From assembly GCA_023419535.1 (NCBI GenBank), contig JAEZXX010000070.1, positions 1-51,926 of the forward strand: a stretch of 51,926 bases of DNA, read 5' to 3'. The notes under the pieces are model-generated. The model did no database searches, was not told the DNA's origin, and saw only the letters and a program-made list of their open reading frames with translations. The position numbers were made by a program, and so were the translations under genes. Origin of the DNA: Pseudomonadota bacterium. Lineage in GTDB: Bacteria; Pseudomonadota; Alphaproteobacteria; Rhizobiales; Rhizobiaceae. Of the stretch, positions 16,288 through 24,009 are shown piece after piece. Numbering within the stretch: position 1 is the first letter of the stretch; each line of letters begins with the position of its first letter.

Positions 16288-18324
16288 ATGCCGAACACCG
16301 TCGTAGACCCCCATGCGCTGCTTCTGACGCCGTTCGGCCGCGACGCCGACGTCTCTCGCGCGCTGCTCGCCGAGGTCGGCATCGAGGCCCGGCCGGTCTT
16401 GGATGTCCCGGAGCTCGTCCGCCGTCTCAAGGACAACGTGCTGTTCGCGGTGATCGGAGAGGAATCGCTGCGCACGGCCGACATCCGCCCTCTGGCGGAC
16501 TGGGTGCAGGCCCAGCCGACATGGTCGGACCTCCCGTTCGTCCTCTTGACCCGCCATGGCGGCGGGCCGGAGCGCAACCCGGCCGCGGCGCGCTTCTCGG
16601 AGGCGCTCGGCAACGTCACCTTCGTCGAGCGTCCGTTCCACCCGACGACCTTCCTCAGCGTCGCCAAGACCGCCCAGAAGGGACGCCGCCGCCAGTACGA
16701 GAGCCGGTCGACCCTGGAGCAGCTGCGCGAAAGCGGCGAGCGGCTCGAAACGGCGCTCAAGGCCGGGCGCCTGGGGTCCTGGGAGTTCGACGTCGATCGG
16801 CAGGAGCTGATCACGACGCCCTCCTGCCGATCGATCTTCGGGCGCGGGCCACAGGAGGACTTCTCCTACGACGATCTCCTGGAGAGCATCCATCCGGACG
16901 ATCTGCAACGCGTGCAGGGCGCTCTGCGGCACACGGTCGAGACGGGCGACGACTACGTCATCGAGTACCGAACGATCTGGACGGACGGATCGCACCATTG
17001 GGTCGAGGTTCGGGCCCGGCTGGTGCGTACGCGCCAGGGCCATCGCTTGGTCGGCGTCTCGTCGGACATCACGGCCCGCAAGAGCGCCGAGGAACAGTTG
17101 CGTTTTCAGAACGAGACTCTGGAGGCGCGGGTCGCCGCGCGCACCCGGGAACTGGAGCGCGCCCATCGCGACACGCTGGAGCAGATGTCTCAGCGCGAGC
17201 TGGCCGAAGGCAAACTCCGCCAGTCCCAGAAGATGGAGCTGATCGGCCAGCTCACCGGCGGCGTCGCGCACGACTTCAACAACCTCCTGATGGCGGTGAT
17301 CGGCAATCTCGACCTCCTGCGCCGGCACGTGGGCGGGGACACACGCGCGCTGCGGCTCATCGACGGCGCCCAGCAGGGCGCCAAGCGCGGCGCCTCGCTG
17401 ACGCAGCGCCTGCTCGCCTTCGCCCGGCGCCAGGATCTCAGTCTCGTCGTGGCCGACCTCGCCGAACTCGTGCGCGGGATGGTGCCGCTGATCGAGCGCA
17501 CCATCGGCTCCTCGATCGAGCTGCGCTTCGAGCTGCCAGAGGGGCCGGCGCGCTCCGAGCTCGACGTCAACCAGGTCGAACTGGCGCTCCTCAATCTCGT
17601 CGTCAACGCGCGCGACGCGATGCCGTCCGGCGGAACGCTGACGATCCGCGTCGATCTCGGCGAATGGCCCGACGCCGATGCGCCGGGTTTCGTCCGCCTG
17701 ACGGTGACCGACACCGGGCACGGCATGGACGCGGCGACGCTGGAGAAGGCGACGGAGCCCTTCTTCTCCACCAAGGGCGTCGGCAAGGGCACGGGGCTCG
17801 GCCTGTCGATGATCCACGGTCTCGTCGAGCAGCTGGGCGGGGAGTTCCGGCTGGCGAGCCTCGTCGACGAGGGGACGACCGCGGAGCTCCTGTTTCCGGC
17901 GACCGACAAGGTCGTATCGGAACCTGCTGCGGAGCCGACCGCGCCGGAGGCGGCCTTGCCGCAGAACGCGCCCCTGCGCATCCTCATGGTCGACGACGAC
18001 GCGCTGATCGCCATGAGCAGCGTCGACATGCTGGAGGATCTCGGCCACGAGGTGGTGGAGGCCAATTCCGGCGACGCCGCGCTGAGACACCTGGCCGACG
18101 GCGAGACGATCGACCTGATGATCACCGACTTCTCGATGCCGCGGATGAACGGCGCCCAGCTCGCACGGGCGGCGCGGAACCTGCGGCCCGGCCTGCCGAT
18201 CATCCTCGCCACCGGCTACGCCGACCTGCCGTCCGGCGAGGAGATCGACCTGCCGCGCCTCGCCAAACCCTACGACCAACGCCAGCTCGCCGCGCAGATC
18301 GAGGCGGTGCGCGCGAAGGGCTGA
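16288..18324 (+). CDS. Hybrid histidine kinase partner of the KaiC-like protein
   Basis: Cytoplasmic hybrid kinase (678 aa). Residues 1-130 look like a receiver fold lacking a clear phosphoacceptor Asp. A PAS domain follows (about 150-275, ending VGVSSDITARKSAEE), then a coiled-coil linker, the phosphorylation helix with His328 in GGVAHDFNNLL, N-box NLVVNARDAM, ATP-lid motifs DTGHGMD and GTGLGLSMIHG, and a C-terminal receiver (about 560-675) with Asp614 in MITDFSMPRMNG. The start codon directly abuts the stop of the KaiC-like gene, so the two are surely co-translated. The N-terminal pseudo-receiver is a plausible contact for the KaiC-like protein, which is inference. Confidence 0.9.
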   Translation: MPNTVVDPHALLLTPFGRDADVSRALLAEVGIEARPVLDVPELVRRLKDNVLFAVIGEESLRTADIRPLADWVQAQPTWSDLPFVLLTRHGGGPERNPAAARFSEALGNVTFVERPFHPTTFLSVAKTAQKGRRRQYESRSTLEQLRESGERLETALKAGRLGSWEFDVDRQELITTPSCRSIFGRGPQEDFSYDDLLESIHPDDLQRVQGALRHTVETGDDYVIEYRTIWTDGSHHWVEVRARLVRTRQGHRLVGVSSDITARKSAEEQLRFQNETLEARVAARTRELERAHRDTLEQMSQRELAEGKLRQSQKMELIGQLTGGVAHDFNNLLMAVIGNLDLLRRHVGGDTRALRLIDGAQQGAKRGASLTQRLLAFARRQDLSLVVADLAELVRGMVPLIERTIGSSIELRFELPEGPARSELDVNQVELALLNLVVNARDAMPSGGTLTIRVDLGEWPDADAPGFVRLTVTDTGHGMDAATLEKATEPFFSTKGVGKGTGLGLSMIHGLVEQLGGEFRLASLVDEGTTAELLFPATDKVVSEPAAEPTAPEAALPQNAPLRILMVDDDALIAMSSVDMLEDLGHEVVEANSGDAALRHLADGETIDLMITDFSMPRMNGAQLARAARNLRPGLPIILATGYADLPSGEEIDLPRLAKPYDQRQLAAQIEAVRAKG

Positions 18325-18336
18325 GGGGCCGTCATC

Positions 18337-18960
18337 ATGCCCAGACCCGATCCGGCGACGCCGATCTTCGAGACGGTGCTCGGTCCCGATTTCCGCGATC
18401 TCGGCGCGATCGTGCGGCGGCACTATTCGCTGCGCCCCTTCAGCCGCGACGCCGTCACGGTCCGGGGCACCATGGGGGAGGTCTGGCATTCGGGCCTGGC
18501 GCGGCTGCTTTTGCCGATGGCGCGGATCGCCGGCGCGCTGGTGCCCTTTCGCGGCCGGAACGTCCCGATCGAGGTACATTATTCGGCCCGCGAGACTCGC
18601 CCGACGCTGCACTGGGACCGCGTCTTCCACTTCGAGGGCCGCGTGCCCTACCATTTCCGCTCGCATATGGAGGTGGCGGGGAAGGGTGAGGTGATCGAGT
18701 TCGTCCGGCTCGGCATCGGCATGCGCCTCGGCGTCACGGCCGAAGAGGGGGCGCTCGTTTTCCGCGGGCGCGGCTATCTCTGGCGCGTCTTCGGGGTCGA
18801 CATCCCGCTTCCCCTCGGGCTCGTCCTCGGCCGGGCCTATGTGGAGGAGCGCCCGGCGACGGACGACGCGTTCACCATGCGGATGACCCTGGACCATCCG
18901 CTCGCGGGAACCTTGTTCCGCTACGACGGCCGCTTCACGATCGATGCGACCGCGGATTGA
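18337..18960 (+). CDS. DUF4166 domain protein
   Basis: A 207-aa protein with no signal peptide, recognised as DUF4166-like by its N-terminal LGPDFRDLGAIVRRHYSLRP and the later HWDRVFHFEGRVPYHFRSHM. The family's biochemical role is unknown; it is often fused or adjacent to saccharopine-dehydrogenase-like oxidoreductases, none of which is here. It begins 12 bp after the hybrid kinase and is probably co-transcribed with the KaiC-kinase pair. Its stop lies 3 bp from the stop of the convergent TetR gene, leaving no room for a separate terminator. Confidence 0.75.
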   Translation: MPRPDPATPIFETVLGPDFRDLGAIVRRHYSLRPFSRDAVTVRGTMGEVWHSGLARLLLPMARIAGALVPFRGRNVPIEVHYSARETRPTLHWDRVFHFEGRVPYHFRSHMEVAGKGEVIEFVRLGIGMRLGVTAEEGALVFRGRGYLWRVFGVDIPLPLGLVLGRAYVEERPATDDAFTMRMTLDHPLAGTLFRYDGRFTIDATAD

Positions 18961-18963
18961 GCG

Positions 18964-19638
18964 TCAGGGCTTCGGCCCGTAGCCGGCCATGAACAGGCGC
19001 ACCGCCGCGTCGACCGTGCGGCCGATCTCGGCGGCGTCCGGCTGCGGCGCCTCGTCGTCGAAGAAGCGGCGGCGCAGGATGCCGGCGGTGGAAAGCTCGA
19101 TGAACTGGGCCGCCGCGAGCGGAACGTCGTCGATCGCGAGCGCGCCGGCGGCGACCGACCGTTCCAGATAGGCGCACAGGACCGCGTGGCCGCGCGCCGG
19201 GCCGTGTCTGTAGAAGTCGCGGCCGAGCTCGGGCATGCGGCTCGCCACGGCGATCACGGTCCGCTTGGCATGCATAGCGCCCGAGGAGAGCGTGAATTCG
19301 GCGAGCTTCGTGCCGTATCGGCGGAGCGTCTCCACCGGGTGCGCGGCGTCGCCGAAGAGCGCCTCGATTTCCGAGAAGTAGCGCTCGCGTTCCTCGGAGA
19401 TCAGCGCCTGGAACAGCTCCTCCTTCGACCGGAAGTAGACGTAGAGCGTCGATTTCGAGACGCCGGCCTCGCGCGTCACGTCGTTCATGGAAGCGGCATC
19501 GAAGCCGGTGCGCACGAAGATGCGGCGGGCGCCGTCGAGGATCTGCCGACGTTTGGCGGTGTCCTCGAACGGGCGCCGTTCGTCCGCCGCAGGGCCGTCC
19601 GCGGGCGAGCGAGATTCTCTGGGGGTGAGCGTGTCCAT
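18964..19638 (-). CDS. TetR-family transcriptional repressor of the adjacent efflux pump
   Basis: A 224-aa regulator. The helix-turn-helix lies at about residues 29-75 (ILDGARRIFVRTGFDAASMN, then VTREAGVSKSTLYVYFRSKE), followed by a helical ligand-binding domain of the AefR/TetR_C type. It is divergent from the HlyD-DHA2 efflux genes, and a 25-bp perfect palindrome lies between the two starts. This arrangement fits autoregulation plus repression of the pump, released by a pump substrate. The inducer is unknown. Confidence 0.92.
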   Translation of the reverse strand: MDTLTPRESRSPADGPAADERRPFEDTAKRRQILDGARRIFVRTGFDAASMNDVTREAGVSKSTLYVYFRSKEELFQALISEERERYFSEIEALFGDAAHPVETLRRYGTKLAEFTLSSGAMHAKRTVIAVASRMPELGRDFYRHGPARGHAVLCAYLERSVAAGALAIDDVPLAAAQFIELSTAGILRRRFFDDEAPQPDAAEIGRTVDAAVRLFMAGYGPKP

Positions 19639-19674
19639 GGACTTGAAGTGCGGGCTTGCGGGGCGTAAGTCAAG

Positions 19675-19699
19675 ATCGAACCGAACGGTTCGGTTCGAT
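19675..19699. promoter_or_regulatory. 25-bp perfect palindrome, candidate TetR operator
   Basis: ATCGAACCGAAC, one central G, then the exact reverse complement GTTCGGTTCGAT. It lies 36 bp upstream of the tetR start and 11 bp upstream of the HlyD start, so bound repressor could block both genes. Within each arm the half-element CGAAC/GTTCG recurs, giving nested symmetry. On the plus strand a possible -35 (TTGAAG, 19643-19648) and -10 (TAAGTC, 19666-19671) would place transcription initiation in the palindrome; this promoter call is weak. Confidence 0.75.
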
Positions 19700-19710
19700 T
19701 GAGGTTCGCC

Positions 19711-20925
19711 ATGTCGTCATCCCCGTCCGATCATCAGCAGACCGCCGCAAAGGCGCCCAAGCTCGAGCTCGTCTCGCGATCCGAAGCGCCGGTCGCTCCT
19801 CCCGCCGAACAGGTCGAGCCGACGAAGTCCGCCGGAGAAGCGCCCCCTAAGACGAAGAAGGGCGGGGGCCTGCGACGGCTGGTGCTGATCCTCGTCGCGG
19901 CCGCCGCGCTCGGCGGCGGGGCGTGGTACGGACATGGCTGGTGGACGGACGGGCGCTTCCTCGTCTCCACCGACGACGCCTATGTCGGCGCCGACATGGC
20001 CGTGCTCTCGCCGAAGGTGACGGGCTACGTCCAGTCCGTCCCGGTGGCCGACAACCAGCCGGTCAGGGCGGGCGATCCCATCGTCGTCATCGATCCGGGC
20101 GACTACCAACTTGCGCTGCGCTCGGCCGAGGCGAAGATCGAGACCCAGAACGCCTCCGTCGAGCGCATCCGCGCCCAGCGTGCGGCCGCGGTCGAACAGG
20201 TGTCGGAGGCCGAGGCCGACCGCACCGTGGCTGCGGCCGCCGTCGACCAGGCCGCCCTCGACCTCGGCCGCGCCGAAGCTCTCGTCCGGTCCGGCACGAG
20301 CGCGCAGGCGCCGCTCGACCAGGCGCGCTCGGCCAAGGCCGAGGCGGACGCGCGGCTTGCCGGGGCGAACGCCTCGCTGGGCGCCGCGAACGCCAACGTC
20401 TCCGTCCTCGACGCGCAGATCAAGGAGGCCGAAAGCGCGCTTCCCGGCCTGCAGGTCGCCCGGGACCAGGCGGCGCGCGACCTCGACTTCACGACGCTGC
20501 GCGCGCCCTATGACGGGGTCGTCGGCAACATGTCCGTCCAGCCCGGCGACCTCGTCTCGCCCTCGCGGCGTCTGGCCGCCGTCGTGCCGCTCGACGCGGT
20601 CTACGTCGATGCGAACTTCAAGGAGACGCAACTCCACGAGATCGCCGTCGGCGAAGAGGTGCGCATCGAGGTCGACGCCTTGCCGGGGACCGAGGTGCGC
20701 GGCACGGTGGCCTCGCTCGCTCCGGCCTCCGGCTCGGTCTTCTCCCTGCTGCCGGCCGACAACGCCACCGGCAACTTCACCAAGATCGTCCAGCGCGTCC
20801 CGGTGCGGATCGCGATCGATCCGTCCGACGCCCATGCCGGCCTGCTCCGGCCCGGCCTCTCGGTGACGGTCGCGGTCGACACGCGCACCGCGCCCGACGC
20901 ATCCGGCACCCTCGCCTCCAACTGA
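19711..20925 (+). CDS. HlyD/EmrA-family efflux periplasmic adaptor
   Basis: Membrane-fusion protein (404 aa) linking an inner-membrane exporter to the outer membrane. It has a Pro/Ala-rich cytoplasmic N-terminus, one transmembrane helix at about 55-75, a biotinyl-lipoyl motif (STDDAYVGADMAVLSPKVTG; VPVADNQPVRAGD), a long Ala-rich coiled-coil hairpin (about 135-265) and a second lipoyl half (FTTLRAPYDGVVGNMSVQPG). The ATG at 19711 with GAGG at 19701-19704 is preferred to an in-frame TTG at 19699 that overlaps the palindrome. It is followed by the DHA2 transporter, and both are probably repressed by the divergent TetR protein. Confidence 0.92.
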   Translation: MSSSPSDHQQTAAKAPKLELVSRSEAPVAPPAEQVEPTKSAGEAPPKTKKGGGLRRLVLILVAAAALGGGAWYGHGWWTDGRFLVSTDDAYVGADMAVLSPKVTGYVQSVPVADNQPVRAGDPIVVIDPGDYQLALRSAEAKIETQNASVERIRAQRAAAVEQVSEAEADRTVAAAAVDQAALDLGRAEALVRSGTSAQAPLDQARSAKAEADARLAGANASLGAANANVSVLDAQIKEAESALPGLQVARDQAARDLDFTTLRAPYDGVVGNMSVQPGDLVSPSRRLAAVVPLDAVYVDANFKETQLHEIAVGEEVRIEVDALPGTEVRGTVASLAPASGSVFSLLPADNATGNFTKIVQRVPVRIAIDPSDAHAGLLRPGLSVTVAVDTRTAPDASGTLASN

Positions 20926-20970
20926 TCGCCGCGCGCTCACGCGCTCTGACATCCACCCGGACCTTCGCCC

Positions 20971-22557
20971 ATGTCCGCCACCGCCGCTCTTCCCGCCGCC
21001 GCCCGTTCGGGCGGGGGCGACGGGGACGCCATTCCGACCCGCCGCATCCTCGCCTTCATGGCGATGGTGTTCGGGATGTTCATGGCCATCCTCGACATCC
21101 AGATCGTCTCGGCCTCGCTGGCCGAGATCCAGGCCGGCCTGTCCGCCTCCGCCGACGAGATCGCCTGGGTCCAGACGGCCTATCTGATCGCCGAGGTGAT
21201 CATGATCCTGCTGTCCGGGTTCCTCGCCCGGATGCTGTCGACGCGCGTCCTGTTCACGCTCGCGGCGGGCGGCTTCACGGCGGCTTCCGCGCTGTGCGCG
21301 ACGGCCACCAACATCGACCAGATGATCTTCTACCGTGCGCTGCAGGGCTTCATCGGCGGCGGCATGATCCCGTCCGTCTTCGCGGCGGCCTTCACCATCT
21401 TCCCGCCGTCCAAGCGCTCGGTCGTCTCCCCGATGATCGGCCTCGTCGCGACGCTCGCGCCGACGATCGGGCCAACGGTCGGCGGCTATCTCAGCCACGC
21501 GCTCTCCTGGCACTGGCTGTTCCTCATCAACGTGCCCTTCGGCATCGTCGTCACGCTCGCCGCCTGGAACCTGATCGATTTCGACAAGCCGGACTGGTCG
21601 CTCCTGCCGAAGTTCGACTGGTTCGGCCTCCTCGGCATGGCGGCCTTCCTCGGATCGCTTGAGTACGTGCTCGAAGAAGGGCCGCTAGACGACTGGTACG
21701 ACAGCGAAATCATCACGGGCATGACGATCGTCATGGTCGGCGGCGCGCTGCTCTTCCTCTACCGCGCCTTCACCGCCAGGGAGCCGATCGTCGACCTCGC
21801 GGCGTTCAAGAACCGCAACTTCGCCTTCGGCTCGCTCTTCTCCTTCATCATGGGCGTCGGGCTCTACGGCCTGACCTACCTCTACCCGGTCTATCTGGGG
21901 CGCATCCGCGGCTACGACGCGCTGATGATCGGCGAGACGATGTTCGTCTCGGGGCTCGCGATGTTCGCGACCGCCCCGATCGCCGGGCGTCTGTCGGCCA
22001 AGGCCGATCCGCGGGTGATGATGTTCGCGGGCTTCGCCGCCTTCGCCCTCGGCACCTGGCTGATGACCGGGCTGACGCACGACTGGGACTTCCACGAGCT
22101 TCTGATTCCACAGATCCTGCGCGGCTTCGGCCTGATGATGGCGATGGTGCCGATCAACAACATCGCCCTCGGCACGCTTTCGCCGGACAAGCTGAAGGGG
22201 GCCTCGGGCCTCTACAATCTGACGCGCAATCTCGGCGGCGCGGTCGGGCTCGCCCTCATCAACACGATGATCAACGACCGCACGGCGCTCCACTACGACC
22301 GGCTGGCCGAGCGCGTCGCCTGGGGCAGCCAGGCCGCCGAGGAGCGCCTCGCATCGATCGCGGCGAACCTCTCGGCGTCCGGCATCGACGGCGACAACGC
22401 CGCGGTCGCGCAGCTGACGCAGCTCGCGCGGCGCGAGGCGAGCGTGATGGCCTTCGCGGACGTGTTCCTGTTCCTGACCGTGCTCTTCGTCGCGCTCTGC
22501 GCCCTGACGGTCTTCATAGCACGCCCCAGAGGGCCGGCTCCGGCCGACGCGCATTGA
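20971..22557 (+). CDS. DHA2-family MFS drug/H+ antiporter, EmrB-like
   Basis: Inner-membrane exporter (528 aa) with about 14 hydrophobic segments. DHA2 signatures include FGMFMAILDIQIVSASLAEI in the first helix, AWVQTAYLIAEVIM in the second and RALQGFIGGGMIPSVFAAAF in the fourth. It starts 45 bp after the HlyD gene. Together they form an EmrAB-type pump that uses the proton gradient to expel hydrophobic toxicants. The substrate is unknown. Confidence 0.93.
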   Translation: MSATAALPAAARSGGGDGDAIPTRRILAFMAMVFGMFMAILDIQIVSASLAEIQAGLSASADEIAWVQTAYLIAEVIMILLSGFLARMLSTRVLFTLAAGGFTAASALCATATNIDQMIFYRALQGFIGGGMIPSVFAAAFTIFPPSKRSVVSPMIGLVATLAPTIGPTVGGYLSHALSWHWLFLINVPFGIVVTLAAWNLIDFDKPDWSLLPKFDWFGLLGMAAFLGSLEYVLEEGPLDDWYDSEIITGMTIVMVGGALLFLYRAFTAREPIVDLAAFKNRNFAFGSLFSFIMGVGLYGLTYLYPVYLGRIRGYDALMIGETMFVSGLAMFATAPIAGRLSAKADPRVMMFAGFAAFALGTWLMTGLTHDWDFHELLIPQILRGFGLMMAMVPINNIALGTLSPDKLKGASGLYNLTRNLGGAVGLALINTMINDRTALHYDRLAERVAWGSQAAEERLASIAANLSASGIDGDNAAVAQLTQLARREASVMAFADVFLFLTVLFVALCALTVFIARPRGPAPADAH

Positions 22558-22703
22558 GGGGACGCGTCGATACGGTGCTTGCGGTCGGGCCGCGTTTGCT
22601 GCAACGCGATGGGGCGCGATCCGCGGTAGGGTCGTCGCCATGGCCGGGCCCGTCGTCCTATCGATCCGACGTGAGTGCTGGGCCAAAACGGAGATCGACG
22701 CCG

Positions 22704-23849
22704 ATGGCTGAGGACGCGCTGTACGAGGAGGCGAGGCAGTGGCGCCTCGACCTGCACCGTCATCCGGAGCTGGGCTTCCAGGAGCACCGCACTTCGGATT
22801 TCGTCGCCGCCCGCCTCGCCGAGTTCGGCCTGACCGTGCAGCGCGGGATCGGCCGGACCGGGGTCGTCGGCACCCTGTCGCGCGGCACGTCGCGCCGCAC
22901 CGTCGGCTTGCGCGCCGACATGGACGCCCTGCCGATCGCCGAGGAGACGGGCGCCGCCCACGCCTCCGTCAACCCCGGCGTGATGCACGCCTGCGGCCAT
23001 GACGGGCACACGGCCATGCTGCTCGCCGCGGCCAGGTCCGCGAGCCTGCGCGACGACATCGACGGCACCGTCCACTTCATCTTCCAGCCGGCCGAGGAGG
23101 TCGAAGGCGGCGCGAACGAGATGGTGCAGGACGGCCTCTTCACGCAGCGCGACGTCGATTCGGTCTACGCCTTCCACAACTGGCCGGCCCTCGCACCCGG
23201 CGCGGTCGTCGCACGCGACGGCGCCATGATGGCGGCCTTCGGCATCTTCGACGTCGCGGTGACGGGGCGCGGCGCCCACGGCGCAATGCCGCACGAGGGG
23301 GCCGACCCGGTGGTCGCCGCCGCGCAGATCGTCTCGGCGCTGCAGGCGGTGTGCGCCCGCAACGTCTCGCCGCTGCGCTCGGCGGTCCTGTCGGTGACGC
23401 GGATCGAGGGCGGCCACGCCTACAACGTGATCCCCGAGACCGTCCGGCTCGCCGGGACGGGCCGCTGGTTCGACGAGGATGTCGGCGACCTCCTGGAACG
23501 CCGGCTGCGCGAGACCGCGACGGCGCTCGCGCAGGGCTTCGGCTGCCGCGCCGATGTCGACTACCAGAAGCTCTTCCCCGCCACGGTCAACGATCCGGCG
23601 TCCGCCGCGCTGCTGCGCCGGGCGGCGGCGGGGATCGGTCTGTCGGTCGTCGAGACCGACCCGAGCATGGCCTCGGAGGATTTCGCCTACATGCTGGCGG
23701 AGCGGCCCGGCGCCTATCTCTGGCTTGGCGCGGGCCGAGAGGGCGACAATCCCGGCCTCCATTCGCCGCGCTTCGACTTCAACGATGCGGTGATCCCGGA
23801 CGGGGTGCGGCTCTGGAACGAGACGATGACCCGCGCGCTGGCCGCCTGA
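22704..23849 (+). CDS. M20-family amidohydrolase, hippurate hydrolase-like
   Basis: Zinc or manganese amidohydrolase (381 aa, normal length) that cleaves N-acyl amino acids or similar amides in the cytoplasm. Metal-site motifs are visible: HRHPELGFQEHRTS (19-31), LRADMDALPI (69-78), HACGHDGHTAM with Cys97 and His99, and the catalytic Glu in FQPAEEVEGG (Glu131/Glu132). The ATG at 22704 has a GGAG about 10 bp upstream and gives the standard N-terminus. The gene is on its own; a stem-loop follows it. Which acyl amino acid is used cannot be said. Confidence 0.9.
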   Translation: MAEDALYEEARQWRLDLHRHPELGFQEHRTSDFVAARLAEFGLTVQRGIGRTGVVGTLSRGTSRRTVGLRADMDALPIAEETGAAHASVNPGVMHACGHDGHTAMLLAAARSASLRDDIDGTVHFIFQPAEEVEGGANEMVQDGLFTQRDVDSVYAFHNWPALAPGAVVARDGAMMAAFGIFDVAVTGRGAHGAMPHEGADPVVAAAQIVSALQAVCARNVSPLRSAVLSVTRIEGGHAYNVIPETVRLAGTGRWFDEDVGDLLERRLRETATALAQGFGCRADVDYQKLFPATVNDPASAALLRRAAAGIGLSVVETDPSMASEDFAYMLAERPGAYLWLGAGREGDNPGLHSPRFDFNDAVIPDGVRLWNETMTRALAA

Positions 23850-23900
23850 GCCGAGGGTGACCCGACCTCAGGCGACGGGCCTTCGTGGGCGCGGCCGTTT

Positions 23901-23927
23901 CCCGGGTCCAGATTGAACGGACCCGGG
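23901..23927. terminator. 9-bp stem-loop after the amidohydrolase gene
   Basis: CCCGGGTCC and GGACCCGGG pair perfectly around a 9-nt loop, 51 bp after the stop of the M20 gene. No T-tract follows on either strand, so it is a candidate rather than a proven intrinsic terminator. Confidence 0.4.
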
Positions 23928-24009
23928 CGGCCTCGACATCGCGGGCCGGGGACGCCACCTCTGGCCCGTGCGGACGCTCCCCGGCGCCCGGCAAGGGCAG
24001 GGCTGACGC

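Noticed and set aside
15112..18897. Very long minus-strand open frame (about 1,260 codons) opposite the KaiC-like and hybrid kinase genes
   Set aside because: The translation is Arg/Asp/Gly/His-rich with no recognisable domain, as expected for the antisense of GC-rich genes; both plus-strand genes have clear domains.
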